A stretch of DNA of 64,000 bases from Vreelandella andesensis (GCF_003989795.1 NZ_RZHG01000030.1:32341-96340); one strand, 5' to 3'; shown: positions 26,263 through 36,261, counted from the first letter of the stretch. A program made the numbers and translations. Notes: a model not told the origin generated them from the letters alone.

Positions 26263-27553
26263 TGTCTGGATGATCCTCGCCTTTGCCGGGTTTTTGATCG
26301 CGGGTGTGCCAGTGGCATTTTCGCTCGCGTTAGCTGGTTCAGTGGGTATTGTGGCTGGCTTATCACCGGATATGCTAGCAACGCTAGGCACCAATACTTA
26401 CAACAGCATTGCCAAGTATCCTTTAATTGCGATACCACTATTCATACTGACTGGGCTGATTTTTGAGCGTTCTGGCGTTGCGATACGCTTGGTGCGTTTT
26501 GCGCAGGCGCTTATTGGGCCTCGTCATGGTGGTCTGGCACTGGTTGCGGTGTTGGTGTGCATGATTATGGGAGGCATGAGTGGCTCAGGCCCGGCGGATG
26601 CGGCGGCTGTGGCGATGGTCATGCTGCCCAGCATGACAAAAGCGGGCTATCCAAAGCCATTTTCCGCCACACTTATCGCAGCATCGGCCTCTACCGCTAT
26701 CTTAATTCCCCCTTCCGTGGCGCTCATTCTTTATTCGATTGTGGTGCCTGGCGTTGATCTGCGCGCACTATTTGCTGCGGGTCTCTTTCCCGGTATTTTG
26801 GCCGGATTGGCGTTGCTGGTACCTGCCATGATCGTCGCTAAGCGTTACGGCTGGGAAGGAACGCCAGTAGAAGGTGCTGAAACGTTAACCGTTCGCACGA
26901 CGTTTAGGCAGGCGTTGCCAGCCTTGTTTGCGCCGGTGTTGATTTTGGGTGGGCTACGCTCAGGCTTATTTACACCAACGGAAGCTGCCGTGGTGGCGGT
27001 CGCTTATGGCACTGTTGTTGGACTGTTTCTGACGAGAGAGCTTTCGTTACGCGACTTATGGGAGTTGTTAGGAGAGGCTGCCATTATTTCTGGGGTGGTG
27101 ATGTTGATTATCGCCCTGGCAGGCATTTTTGCCTGGGCCGGTACAATGCTGGGAACCTTCCGCCATTTAGCGGAGTGGATCATTGGCTTAACGGATAACG
27201 GCGTTTTGTTGTTGATACTCGTCATGCTGGCGGTGTTAGTGGCTGGCATGCTGCTGGATGCTATCTCTATCTACCTCATCATGATGCCAGTGCTTATTCC
27301 GGTGATGCAGCACTTTGAATGGAATCCCGTATGGTTCGGCATTCTACTAGCCATGAATATCGCGATAGGCCAATTTACCCCGCCGGTTGCAGTGAATTTG
27401 ATGGTAACAACCGAGGTAGCCAAAATCCGCTTGGAAGAGACGCTGGGGTGGGCGTTACTATTTGTATTGGCGATGGGGTGTGCGCTAGCCCTTGTGGCTA
27501 TTTTTCCGAGTATTGCCCTGTGGTTGCCATCGGTACTTGGCTACAACATATAA
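26252..27553 (+). CDS. dctM: TRAP transporter large permease DctM
   Basis: 433 residues, about 12 membrane segments, with DctM signatures GMSGSGPADAAAVAMVMLPSM and ASASTAILIPPSVALILYS, and a C-terminal IGQFTPPVAVNLMV. It forms the transport path driven by sodium. GGAGGG precedes ATG 26252 inside the dctQ 3' end. Confidence 0.95.
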   Translation: MTPDVWMILAFAGFLIAGVPVAFSLALAGSVGIVAGLSPDMLATLGTNTYNSIAKYPLIAIPLFILTGLIFERSGVAIRLVRFAQALIGPRHGGLALVAVLVCMIMGGMSGSGPADAAAVAMVMLPSMTKAGYPKPFSATLIAASASTAILIPPSVALILYSIVVPGVDLRALFAAGLFPGILAGLALLVPAMIVAKRYGWEGTPVEGAETLTVRTTFRQALPALFAPVLILGGLRSGLFTPTEAAVVAVAYGTVVGLFLTRELSLRDLWELLGEAAIISGVVMLIIALAGIFAWAGTMLGTFRHLAEWIIGLTDNGVLLLILVMLAVLVAGMLLDAISIYLIMMPVLIPVMQHFEWNPVWFGILLAMNIAIGQFTPPVAVNLMVTTEVAKIRLEETLGWALLFVLAMGCALALVAIFPSIALWLPSVLGYNI

Positions 27554-27976
27554 GTAAAATTAGCATTAGTCTGCCGCAAACGGATAAGAAATGTTCAATT
27601 CGCTATACGCCATGCGAATACGGCATGGCTGTTAACGGTAACTAAACGTAATTCATCGGTAATCTAGGTATGTTGTCTGAGCTGCTTGTGGTAGGCAATG
27701 CATTACGCATGGTCTCTGAGAATTAAGTGAAACTGCTGAACCGTAATACTTAATTGCAAGCACTAGGATGTGGAGGGCGCTATACCGGCGAAGATTTGCT
27801 GTGTATTTCGCCAAGTAGATTTTTTTTCGCTAAAGTAGTGAGTGTCGGCTTTACTAATCGATGTCGATAACAGATTGTCTTGAAAACGTTTTGGAAGAAA
27901 AACACCTGAGGGAATTGTTCAGCAGGTGGCTTCAAAGCGCATAACGCTCACAACATCAAGATAAAGAGGTGTGTCT
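27554..27976. other. Gene-free region before the TAXI-TRAP operon
   Basis: About 420 bases without a supported gene. AT-rich from 27810 on. A perfect palindrome AAAACGTTTT (27883-27892) lies about 85 bases before the TAXI receptor start and could be an operator; no local regulator gene is linked to it. Confidence 0.55.
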
Positions 27977-28951
27977 ATGAAACGCCATGTATTTTCTACT
28001 GCTGCTTTCTCCGGCGCGTTGATTGCAGCGGCAAGCTTTGCAACGCCGGCGGTTGCGCAAGAACGCTTCATTACTATCGGTACCGGTGGCCAAACAGGTG
28101 TGTACTACGTAGTTGGTCAGTCGATTTGTCGTTTGGTGAATCGCTTGGAAGATGCCAATATCAAATGTAATGCACCTTCCACTGGTGGGTCTGTCGCTAA
28201 TATTAATGGTATTAAGTCAGGCGAATTGGACATGGGTGTGGCCCAGTCGGATGTCCAGTACCAAGCCTACAATGGCACTGGAAATTTCGAAGGAGAACCC
28301 TACGAAGAGCTGCGCGCTGTATTCCGCGTTCACGGCGAGCCCTTGACCCTTCTGGCGCGTGCTGATTCTGGCATCGAGACGCTCGATGATTTGGAAGGCA
28401 AGCGCGTCAATATTGGCAATCCAGGCTCAGGCCAGCGCAACACCATGGAAGTGGTGATGGGTGCCAAAGGCTGGACCGAAGATACCTTCTCTCTGGCGTC
28501 TCAGCTTGATGCCGCAGAGCAAGCAGCAGCACTTGCAGATAACAATGTTGATGCCATGGTGTATGTGGTTGGCCATCCCAATGGTTCTATCCAAGAAGCG
28601 ACCACCACTGTTGACGCTCGCCTGATTCCCCTTAATGATGAAGACATTCAGGGCATCGTCGATGAATACCCCTACTACTCCGCATCGGTAATCCCGGGTG
28701 GCCTGTATCGCGGCAATGATGAAGATGTCGAAACCTTCGGTGTGGCGGCTACCTTTGTCACTACCGCCGAGGCTGACGAAGACATTATTTATCAGACTGT
28801 TAAAGCAGTTTTTGATAATTTCGATCGCTTCAAACGTCTGCATCCCGCCTTCGAGAACCTCAATCCGGAAGAGATGGTGACGCAGGGGCTTTCTGCACCG
28901 CTGCATGAGGGAGCTGCGCGCTATTACCGTGAACAAGGCTGGATCGAATAA
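27977..28951 (+). CDS. TAXI-family TRAP substrate-binding protein
   Basis: 324 residues: signal peptide ending ATPAVAQ, then the TAXI start RFITIGTGGQTGVYYVVGQSICRLVN that gives the family its name (TRAP-associated extracytoplasmic immunogenic). GSVANINGIKSGELDMGVAQSD and GKRVNIGNPGSG are also typical. It is unrelated in sequence to the DctP receptor upstream. ATG 27977 is chosen, with GAGGT six bases before it. Substrates of TAXI systems are poorly known (2-oxoglutarate or glutamate in a few cases). Confidence 0.93.
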   Translation: MKRHVFSTAAFSGALIAAASFATPAVAQERFITIGTGGQTGVYYVVGQSICRLVNRLEDANIKCNAPSTGGSVANINGIKSGELDMGVAQSDVQYQAYNGTGNFEGEPYEELRAVFRVHGEPLTLLARADSGIETLDDLEGKRVNIGNPGSGQRNTMEVVMGAKGWTEDTFSLASQLDAAEQAAALADNNVDAMVYVVGHPNGSIQEATTTVDARLIPLNDEDIQGIVDEYPYYSASVIPGGLYRGNDEDVETFGVAATFVTTAEADEDIIYQTVKAVFDNFDRFKRLHPAFENLNPEEMVTQGLSAPLHEGAARYYREQGWIE

Positions 28952-29088
28952 TCCTGCAGCCTGAGGTATTGCTACCTTGGTAAGGAATGCGCGGTTACCC
29001 GAGGGTGCCGCGCATTTTGGTTTAAAATGTTGATAGGGCATTTCGATATGGCAATGATGCGTCAATCGTCTCGGGGAAGGGCAGGCAT

Positions 29089-31683
29089 ATGACTGAAGAT
29101 AAGAATAAACCTTCGGGAGCCGGGGTAGACTTGGAGGACATGGTAGCCTCCAGCGACACGGGAGCCCGTAAACCGGCCGGCATGCCCGGTAAACTCTTGG
29201 TAAGCATTGCAGCGGTGTGGTCTCTTTTTCAATTGTGGATTGCTTCTCCAGTACCCTTCATGTTGGGTTTTGGCGTCTTTAGTGCCACTGAAGCCCGTTC
29301 CATTCACTTAGCCTTCGCGCTGTTTCTGGCGTATATGGCCTATCCGGCGCTCAAGCGTTCGCCTCGTGACCGTGTTCCGATTCAGGATTGGATACTTGCA
29401 GCGGCGGCAGCCTTTTGTGGCGCTTACATGTTCATGTTTTACGAGCAGTTATCCCAGCGCCCTGGCGCACCCATAATGCAGGACGTCATTATTGGCATCG
29501 CCGGGATATTGTTGCTGCTTGAAGCGACTCGTCGTGCCCTTGGTCCACCGTTAATGATTGTGGCATCGGTTTTCCTTATCTACAGCCTGGCTGGGCCGTG
29601 GATGCCGGGCATTCTTTCCCATGGTGGAGTTAGTCTATTCGGCTTGATTAATCACCAGTGGTTGACGACGCAAGGTGTCTTCGGCATCGCTTTGGGGGTC
29701 TCAACCAGCTTCGTGTTCTTATTTGTGTTGTTCGGTGCTTTGCTGGATAAGGCTGGCGCTGGCAACTATTTTATTAAAGTGGCGTTTTCGATGCTCGGTC
29801 ACTATCGCGGCGGGCCAGCGAAAGCCGCCGTGGTGGCGTCCGCCATGACCGGTCTGATTTCCGGCTCTTCGATTGCTAATGTCGTGACGACAGGTACCTT
29901 TACGGTGCCCATGATGAAACGTGTTGGGTTCTCTTCCGAAAAAGCCGGTGCCGTTGAAGTGGCGTCATCGGTTAACGGACAGATTATGCCGCCGGTGATG
30001 GGGGCTGCCGCCTTCCTGATGGTTGAGTATGTCGGTATCTCTTATGTTGAAGTGATCAAGCATGCCTTCCTGCCCGCATTGATTTCCTATATTGCACTTG
30101 TCTATATCGTTCACTTAGAGGCCCTAAAAGCTAATATGCAGGGGCTAGAAAGTAGCAATCCACCTAAACCGCTTGTCAACAAGGTCATCGGTTTTCTTAG
30201 TGGTTTGCTGCTGATGATGATCACCGCCCTGGCGGTTTATTATGGCCTGGGCTGGCTCAAACCGGTGCTAGGCGATGCAACTCCCTGGGTGGTGGCTGTT
30301 GGTCTTGCAGTGGTTTATGTTGCGCTGCTCAAATTAGCAGCAGGCTATCCTGAACTCGAGCTTGACGACCCTAACCAACCGATTTATTCACTGCCACAGA
30401 CTAAGCCTACGGTGTTGGTTGGTTTACAGTACATCCTGCCGGTCATTGTGTTGGTCTGGTGTTTAATGGTAGAGCGGTTGTCTCCAGGACTGTCGGCTTT
30501 CTGGGCCACTGTATTCATGACCTTCATCATTATTACCCAGCGCCCCATCACGTCGATCTTTAGGGGTCGCAGTGATATGGGGGCAGATTTGCGTGAAGGC
30601 GTTATGGATCTGTGGAGCGGCTTGGTCACCGGTGCGCGCAATATGATCGGTATTGGTATCGCCACGGCTACCGCCGGTATTATCGTCGGTGCCGTGTCGC
30701 AGACCGGGGTAGGACTGGTATTGGCCGAGGTCGTGGAAACGCTGGCCATGGGCAACTTGATGCTGATCTTGTTGCTTACCGCAGTGCTCAGTTTGATACT
30801 TGGTATGGGCCTGCCTACGACGGCTAACTACATTGTCGTCTCAGCTTTGCTGGCACCGGTCATCGTGACCCTTGGCGCTCAAAATGGTTTGATAGTGCCG
30901 CTGATTGCGGTGCATCTGTTTGTGTTCTACTTCGGTATCATGGCTGACGTTACGCCGCCGGTAGGGTTAGCGTCCTTTGCGGCGGCGGCTGTGTCTGGAG
31001 GCGATCCTATCCGAACCGGTTTCCAGGCGTTTTATTACAGTCTTCGCACCGCGGCGCTACCGTTCCTATTCATCTTTAATACCGACCTGCTACTAATCGA
31101 TGTGACCTTTCTTCAGGGAATACTGATCTTCGTGGTATCGACCATTGCCATGTTGATCTTCGCTGCGGCGACCCAAGGCTTCATGATTACTCGCAACCGC
31201 TGGTATGAGTCTATCGTGCTGCTGCTGATAGCGTTTACGCTGTTCCGCCCTGGTTTCTGGATGGATATGATCCATGATCCTTATGAATCAATACCGCCCG
31301 CACAGTTCGTCGAGGCGTTGGGCAATGTCGATGAAGACTCCACCCTTCGCTTGCAGATTGCCGGTCTCGACGATTACGGCGACCCCATGACGACCTACAT
31401 GATTCTACCGGTGCCTAAGGGTGAAACGGGGCAGGAGCGGCTCGATAACCTGGGTATGGAGCTCTTAATAGAAGAAGGCACGGCGACTGTTGACATGGTG
31501 GCTTACGGCAGCCAAGCAGCCGATATCGGTTTTGATTTCGATCAAAAAATCATTGAGGTTCTGGCCCCGGTCGACCGTTGGACGAAAGAGCTCATGTGGA
31601 TCCCCGCCTTCCTGGTCTTTGGGCTGATTGTATTAATGCAACGCCGGCGTCGTAATAACACGTCAGCTACCGCTACTGCATGA
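29089..31683 (+). CDS. Fused TRAP permease (DctQ-DctM fusion, TAXI type)
   Basis: 864 residues. The 4TM and 12TM subunits are joined in one chain, as usual for TAXI systems. Helices start near residue 40; the DctM part has VVASAMTGLISGSSIANVVTTGTFTVP and GMGLPTTANYIVVSALLAPV. An extra soluble loop of about 100 residues (roughly 720-830) sits before the final helix. Residues 1-35 are hydrophilic and cytoplasmic. It overlaps the next open frame by four bases (ATGA). Confidence 0.94.
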   Translation: MTEDKNKPSGAGVDLEDMVASSDTGARKPAGMPGKLLVSIAAVWSLFQLWIASPVPFMLGFGVFSATEARSIHLAFALFLAYMAYPALKRSPRDRVPIQDWILAAAAAFCGAYMFMFYEQLSQRPGAPIMQDVIIGIAGILLLLEATRRALGPPLMIVASVFLIYSLAGPWMPGILSHGGVSLFGLINHQWLTTQGVFGIALGVSTSFVFLFVLFGALLDKAGAGNYFIKVAFSMLGHYRGGPAKAAVVASAMTGLISGSSIANVVTTGTFTVPMMKRVGFSSEKAGAVEVASSVNGQIMPPVMGAAAFLMVEYVGISYVEVIKHAFLPALISYIALVYIVHLEALKANMQGLESSNPPKPLVNKVIGFLSGLLLMMITALAVYYGLGWLKPVLGDATPWVVAVGLAVVYVALLKLAAGYPELELDDPNQPIYSLPQTKPTVLVGLQYILPVIVLVWCLMVERLSPGLSAFWATVFMTFIIITQRPITSIFRGRSDMGADLREGVMDLWSGLVTGARNMIGIGIATATAGIIVGAVSQTGVGLVLAEVVETLAMGNLMLILLLTAVLSLILGMGLPTTANYIVVSALLAPVIVTLGAQNGLIVPLIAVHLFVFYFGIMADVTPPVGLASFAAAAVSGGDPIRTGFQAFYYSLRTAALPFLFIFNTDLLLIDVTFLQGILIFVVSTIAMLIFAAATQGFMITRNRWYESIVLLLIAFTLFRPGFWMDMIHDPYESIPPAQFVEALGNVDEDSTLRLQIAGLDDYGDPMTTYMILPVPKGETGQERLDNLGMELLIEEGTATVDMVAYGSQAADIGFDFDQKIIEVLAPVDRWTKELMWIPAFLVFGLIVLMQRRRRNNTSATATA

Positions 31684-31694
31684 AGGAGAATGCC

Positions 31695-32123
31695 ATGTAC
31701 AGCAAGATCATGTTGCCGGTGGATCTGAATGAGGAGGACTCTTGGTCAAAGGCACTGCCTACCGCCTTGACGCTATGTCGGACTTTCGACGCTTCGCTAC
31801 ATGTGGTGACGGTGTTACCAGACTATCGAATGCCTATGGTGGGCTCCTATTTTCCCAAGGATTTCGCCAAAAAGGCGCATGCGGCGATAACCGACGCACT
31901 TCACGACTTTATCAAGGTGAATGTGCCTGACGACATTCAAGTGCAAAGTGTCATCGTGGATGGGTCTCCGTGGGAGGGGATTATTAAGGCTGGTAAAAAA
32001 CTGGACGCAGATCTGATCGTTATGGCGTCACACACCAAACGTAAATTTGTAGACTACGTATTGGGCCCTAACGCGGAACATGTGGTTCACCATGCCAAGG
32101 TATCGGTGATGATCGTGCGCTGA
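31695..32123 (+). CDS. Universal stress protein (UspA, TeaD-like) of the TRAP operon
   Basis: 142-residue UspA domain. The ATP-binding loop pattern DLIVMASHTKR and the C-terminal GPNAEHVVHHAKVSVMIVR are visible. In Halomonas elongata the UspA protein TeaD binds ATP and dampens the ectoine TRAP importer TeaABC; the same arrangement here suggests TAXI-TRAP regulation. I take ATG 31695, six bases after AAGGAG, rather than ATG 31680. A terminator follows. Confidence 0.9.
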   Translation: MYSKIMLPVDLNEEDSWSKALPTALTLCRTFDASLHVVTVLPDYRMPMVGSYFPKDFAKKAHAAITDALHDFIKVNVPDDIQVQSVIVDGSPWEGIIKAGKKLDADLIVMASHTKRKFVDYVLGPNAEHVVHHAKVSVMIVR

Positions 32124-32153
32124 CGCTTCAATACCAAGATGTTTGTTAAGCGG

Positions 32154-32183
32154 ACTCCAGGCCATTTGGCCTGGAGTTTTTGT
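32154..32183 (+). terminator. Terminator of the TAXI-TRAP-UspA operon
   Basis: ACTCCAGGCC and GGCCTGGAGT form a stem with a short loop, followed by a T run. It ends the TAXI transcript. Confidence 0.88.
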
Positions 32184-32184
32184 T

Positions 32185-32218
32185 TGTGGGGATATATTAA
32201 CTGTGGGGATACATTAAC
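32185..32218. repeat. 17-base tandem duplication
   Basis: TGTGGGGATATATTAAC (32185-32201) and TGTGGGGATACATTAAC (32202-32218) differ at one base. They lie directly after the terminator. Confidence 0.9.
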
Positions 32219-32462
32219 GTTGGCTAACGCATCGAATAAATTGGCGTTAATGGCATGAATGCAGGATTTTTTGTACGCGATGTCTTCAGATGGCCCCAGG
32301 CTGTCAATGCTCAGCTACATTAAAGATACGTTAAGCCATTAACTAATGGTTAACGAACTCATGCATGTGGCAACTTTTATCAGGGGGTAAGTTCTACTTC
32401 CTCAACCTGATAGGAGTTTGAAAAGCCACCGCTGCATTGGGGTAAATCTAAGGAGTCATGCC

Positions 32463-33281
32463 ATGAATGCAGCTACAACAAAAAAGCACGACCGAGCAGA
32501 TATGTCTAACGTAAAAATTATTATCAATAAGGTGGGTATGGACCGGCCACGTGCATGGCTTGCTGCGGGGGTTGAGGACTTTCGACGCGCAACGGCTATC
32601 AGTTTGACCTACGGCATGTTTTGGGTGGGAATAAGTATCGCCATTACTGCGGGCGCGATAACACTGGGCTACTGGTACTGGTTATTACCCATGATTGCGG
32701 GTTTTATGTTTGTTGGCCCGCTCGTGGCGGTAGGTTCCTACGGTATTAGTCGCGCTCTTGAGCGTGGGAGAGTTCCTACCCTCGGCGATGCCTTTGGTAG
32801 TTGGCGTCCGCATGCAAGTCAGTTAGCGATGATGGGCGTGATGATGATGATTTTCCTCCTCGCTTGGATTCGTCTGGCAACACTGCTTTTTGCACTGTTC
32901 TTTGGACTTGAAGTGCCTAATCCGGCCACTCTTTATTCATCTCTCCTGACTACACCTGAAGGCCTTGGTATGATTGCCGTCGGTTTAGTAGCGGGCGGCA
33001 TTCTTGCTTTCGGTGCATTTGCGATTAGCTCAGTGGCCATTCCAACCCTAATGGATCAAGATCTTACCTTTATGGAAGGTATTGAAGCTAGCATACGTTG
33101 CATTGCCATCAATTTCCGTCCCATGCTGCTGTGGGCCGCTATGTTGACCGGCTGTGTTTTGATCGGCGTGCTTACGTTTTACATTGGTTTGGCCCTTATC
33201 TTACCTGTTTTAGGCCACGCAACCTGGCATGCCTACGAGGACTTGGTGCGCTTTGAGCCAGTCGAAAAGCTTGAGACCTAA
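32463..33281 (+). CDS. DUF2189 integral membrane protein
   Basis: 272 residues with about six membrane helices; the DUF2189 family has no established function. The N-terminal 45 residues are hydrophilic. DRPRAWLAAGVEDFRRA precedes the first helix and FVGPLVAVGSYGISRALERG is the conserved loop. ATG 32463 follows AAGGAG; the open frame further upstream has no ribosome site. It stands alone between two terminators. Confidence 0.85.
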   Translation: MNAATTKKHDRADMSNVKIIINKVGMDRPRAWLAAGVEDFRRATAISLTYGMFWVGISIAITAGAITLGYWYWLLPMIAGFMFVGPLVAVGSYGISRALERGRVPTLGDAFGSWRPHASQLAMMGVMMMIFLLAWIRLATLLFALFFGLEVPNPATLYSSLLTTPEGLGMIAVGLVAGGILAFGAFAISSVAIPTLMDQDLTFMEGIEASIRCIAINFRPMLLWAAMLTGCVLIGVLTFYIGLALILPVLGHATWHAYEDLVRFEPVEKLET

Positions 33282-33320
33282 TAGTTTGTATCTAGTGGTT
33301 TGTATCTAATGGTTTTTAAG
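33279..33320. repeat. Tandem array, three 14-base units, first starting with the stop codon
   Basis: Units TAATAGTTTGTATC (33279), TAGTGGTTTGTATC (33293) and TAATGGTTTTTAAG (33307). The first three bases are the TAA stop codon of the DUF2189 gene, and every unit again starts with a stop triplet. Confidence 0.88.
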
Positions 33321-33392
33321 TAGGCATATAATACCTACGTTTAGTTTTAAACTAACCTTCAGGTAAAAAAGTACTTAACCTGATCCGTTAAA

Positions 33393-33428
33393 AGAGATAG
33401 CGTAATATTTGCGCTGTCTCTTTTTTTT
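33393..33428 (+). terminator. Terminator after DUF2189 gene
   Basis: AGAGATAGCG and CGCTGTCTCT pair with a nine-base loop and one G-T pair, followed by eight T residues. Confidence 0.87.
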
Positions 33429-33503
33429 GTCTAACCGACTACTTGTCCGGATGACTGACAGAGGTAGGGCTGAATTTTATGGCTACGTCGTGAGGTAAGC
33501 GTT

Positions 33504-34019
33504 GTGAAAGCATTTTTATTGGGGTGGATTATGCTGATGCTCAGCATTCCCCAACAGGGTTTGGCTGATGAGCCAATAGGCGCTCTAAAGGTGCCGGAAT
33601 CCTCTGTTATTCTGTCAATTAATGGTGATATTAACCATCGCAACGTTTTAACTGAGGCGCGGTTTGATCGTGATATGTTAAGTGCCTTACCGCAACACTC
33701 CTTTGAAACGGGAACGCCGTGGACAGAAGGCAGCAGTGCGTATAGTGGGCCACTGATGCGGACACTGCTAGAGAGCGTTGGGTCTGTCGGCGATAGTGTT
33801 CATGTTTCCGCTCTAAACGGGTATGAAGCGCAAATACCCATCAGTGATTTTTACGAGTACGATGTGATTTTAGCCTTAGAAAGGGACGGGCAAAGCATTC
33901 CTATCCGAGAGTACGGGCCGCTATGGGTGCTATATCCATTTAGCCAAGATGAGGCACTTTTGAGCGAAAAAATGCGCTTTAGAGCTGTTTGGCAAGTCAT
34001 GCAGATACATGTCCATTAG
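33504..34019 (+). CDS. Secreted molybdopterin-oxidoreductase-like domain protein, cysteine-free
   Basis: 171 residues with a signal peptide (AFLLGWIMLMLSIPQQGLA). The remainder resembles a shortened sulfite-oxidase-type molybdopterin domain: SAYSGPLMRTLLESVG, VHVSALNGYEAQIPISDF and PLWVLYPF. No cysteine occurs anywhere, so the usual molybdenum ligand is missing and catalysis is unlikely. It starts at GTG with GAGGT upstream and overlaps the kinase gene by 11 bases. I infer a periplasmic sensing partner for that kinase. Confidence 0.78.
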   Translation: MKAFLLGWIMLMLSIPQQGLADEPIGALKVPESSVILSINGDINHRNVLTEARFDRDMLSALPQHSFETGTPWTEGSSAYSGPLMRTLLESVGSVGDSVHVSALNGYEAQIPISDFYEYDVILALERDGQSIPIREYGPLWVLYPFSQDEALLSEKMRFRAVWQVMQIHVH

Positions 34020-36261
34020 ACGCTCTATGACTCGGGCGCCCCGTCTATTACGTTACCCGCGTCGCTTCAAAGTGGTGGCAATGATTACCGTACTGCTGTT
34101 CGCAGCAGCCATGGTGGTGGCAGTCTTAGCGGCTTGGCGCCAGGATAATTTGACGCAAAGTCTAAGAGAAGATACGGCTTGGGTCGTTTATAAGCTTGAT
34201 CGCGATGCCATTCAGTTGCTTAATCATCTACTTGCTACCACCCGCGGTCCGCTTTCACCTGCCGGTCAAGATGATCTAAATCTGCGTTTTGAACTGCTCT
34301 ACAGCCGAATTACCCTGCTGCAGGAAGGCGAAGTGAGCCAGCTATTAGACAGCATCAGCATGGCTAAAGCGTTATTAGTTCAAATCCAGCAGCAGATAGA
34401 TACGCTAGATCCTATGTTTGAGCCTCATGCTTCGCTCCCTCAGTTACCGGTCGCTGAGCTAGAGGAAGAGTTGCTGGTGCTCACCCGACTGACAGAGCGA
34501 TTTGTGATCGCAATTAATGGTTATCTCGCGGAGTCCGCAACTAAAGAGCGCGCTCTTCTAAGCGTTTTGTACAAGCTTTTAATGTCGCTACTGGTGGGAA
34601 TGAGCTTCGCGGTGTTGCTGGTCATTGTGTTTCTCGTACGTGAGATGCGAGAAAGTGCTGCCGCTCGGCGTGAGCAAGAGCAATTGAGCCGTCAACTTGA
34701 AGTCACTGCCAAGGAGGCTCAGGCTGCGAATCACGCTAAATCTGACTTTTTAGCGATGGTCAGCCATGAAATCCGCACGCCGCTCAACGGGGTTATTGGC
34801 ATGAGTGAGTTGTTGCGTGAACCAACTAGCCTTGAGCAAGTAGAAGACTATGCGCGCACGATTCATGATAGTGCTAATCAACTGCTGGCGATGATTAATG
34901 AAATTCTTGATTTTTCGAAGATTGAAGCGGGACATTTAACGCTTGAAACCTCTTCAACCGCTCTTAAGCCATTAGTCGACAGTGTCATATCGCTATTTGA
35001 GCCTCGCGCTAAGACAAAAGGACTGAAACTAACATTAGTTATCGACCCTTTGGTGCCTGCATGGGTAATGATAGACGCCAGCCGGCTGCGTCAGATTTTG
35101 CTTAACCTTACCGCTAATGCCATTAAGTTTACTGACCATGGCGAGGTCAATATATGTGTTCATTCCACAGTGAACTGCCTGTTATTTGAAGTTCGTGATA
35201 CTGGGTGTGGTTTGAATGAGCAGCAGCAGGCATCATTGTTTGAGCCATTTCAGCAAGCGGATGGGTCAGTTGCTCGTCGGTTCGGCGGTACGGGGCTGGG
35301 TTTGGCAATTTGTAAACGCCTAAGCGAGGCAATGCAGGGTCGATTAGGGGTTCGAAGTACTCCCGGTTTAGGTAGCACATTTTGGTGTGAGTTGCCCCTA
35401 GTAGAAGCCAGCCCCGTTACCGCGCCGTTGTCGTCCGAGCCGATGCTGGATTTTACTGGCACGTCCTTACTGCTTGTGGAAGATAATGCCGTTAATCGTA
35501 AAGTCGCCACGGGGCTGTTGTCGCGGCTTGGATGCGACGTAGTGTGTGCTGAAAATGGCCAGGATGCGCTAGATAGGGTGAAAGCTCAGCAAGTGGATCT
35601 CATCTTTATGGATATACAGCTACCGGATATTGATGGTATTGCTGTGACCAAAAAGCTTCGCGCTCAAGGCGGATGGCTAGCTAACGTGCCCATTGTGGCG
35701 ATGACGGCTGGCGGTGTAGAAGATGTACGCCAACGCTGCCTTGCGGCGGGAATGAGCGATTACATTACCAAACCGTTGTCCTTACTTGCCCTTAGTAATG
35801 TGTTGTCACTGCAGCTGTCTCCGGCTTCGCGTTCCTACGCCTTGCCGGTATTGCCTTTAGATCGAGAGCAGCATGAATTACCGCCACTGCTTAACCGTGA
35901 AACACTAGAGTCGCTGGTTGTATCGTTGGGGGCTGAAAGTGTCGATCAACTCATCATGTTATATCATCAGCAAGTCAGTGATTATTCTGCTCAGCTGTGT
36001 GCTTACCTGAGTGATGCGTCATTGTTAACCGCTGAGCAAGCCGAGCAAGTAGCGCGCTTAGCACACCAACTGCGCGGCGAGTCGCTCGGTGTGGGGGCAG
36101 ATCGTTTGGCTGCCGAAGCAAAACGGCTCGAAATAATTGCCAGTAACAGCGACACTCCACCGCAGGATTTCACGCAACCCCTCAGTCTGCTAAGACAAAC
36201 CGCTTCGCGAACCCATGCTGCGTTGGAGAAATGGCGCCGTGACGATAGCCCCGAAGAATAG
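34009..36261 (+). CDS. Tripartite hybrid sensor histidine kinase (HK-REC-HPt)
   Basis: 750 residues. Membrane helices near 22-43 and 188-210 flank a helical periplasmic domain of about 140 residues. Then a HisKA domain with SHEIRTPLNGV (His253), an ATPase domain (DTGCGLNEQQ, FGGTGLGLAI), a receiver domain with phosphoacceptor Asp535 (FMDIQLPDIDG) and an HPt domain with His686 (HQLRGES). The layout is that of TorS/ArcB-type phosphorelays. The partner regulator is unknown; the LuxR-type protein at 38783-39466 is a candidate. The gene overlaps its upstream and downstream neighbours, indicating coupled translation. Confidence 0.93.
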   Translation: MSIRRSMTRAPRLLRYPRRFKVVAMITVLLFAAAMVVAVLAAWRQDNLTQSLREDTAWVVYKLDRDAIQLLNHLLATTRGPLSPAGQDDLNLRFELLYSRITLLQEGEVSQLLDSISMAKALLVQIQQQIDTLDPMFEPHASLPQLPVAELEEELLVLTRLTERFVIAINGYLAESATKERALLSVLYKLLMSLLVGMSFAVLLVIVFLVREMRESAAARREQEQLSRQLEVTAKEAQAANHAKSDFLAMVSHEIRTPLNGVIGMSELLREPTSLEQVEDYARTIHDSANQLLAMINEILDFSKIEAGHLTLETSSTALKPLVDSVISLFEPRAKTKGLKLTLVIDPLVPAWVMIDASRLRQILLNLTANAIKFTDHGEVNICVHSTVNCLLFEVRDTGCGLNEQQQASLFEPFQQADGSVARRFGGTGLGLAICKRLSEAMQGRLGVRSTPGLGSTFWCELPLVEASPVTAPLSSEPMLDFTGTSLLLVEDNAVNRKVATGLLSRLGCDVVCAENGQDALDRVKAQQVDLIFMDIQLPDIDGIAVTKKLRAQGGWLANVPIVAMTAGGVEDVRQRCLAAGMSDYITKPLSLLALSNVLSLQLSPASRSYALPVLPLDREQHELPPLLNRETLESLVVSLGAESVDQLIMLYHQQVSDYSAQLCAYLSDASLLTAEQAEQVARLAHQLRGESLGVGADRLAAEAKRLEIIASNSDTPPQDFTQPLSLLRQTASRTHAALEKWRRDDSPEE

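Larger units (their letters stand above)
32124..32462. other. Gene-free region between UspA and DUF2189 genes
   Basis: About 340 bases holding the terminator, the 17-base duplication and the promoter of the DUF2189 gene. No supported small gene. AAGGAG near 32451 belongs to the next CDS. Confidence 0.6.

Noticed and set aside
27883..27892. AAAACGTTTT as a LacI-family operator
   Set aside because: A 10-base AT-rich palindrome is expected by chance; flanks are not symmetric and no LacI-type gene is near.
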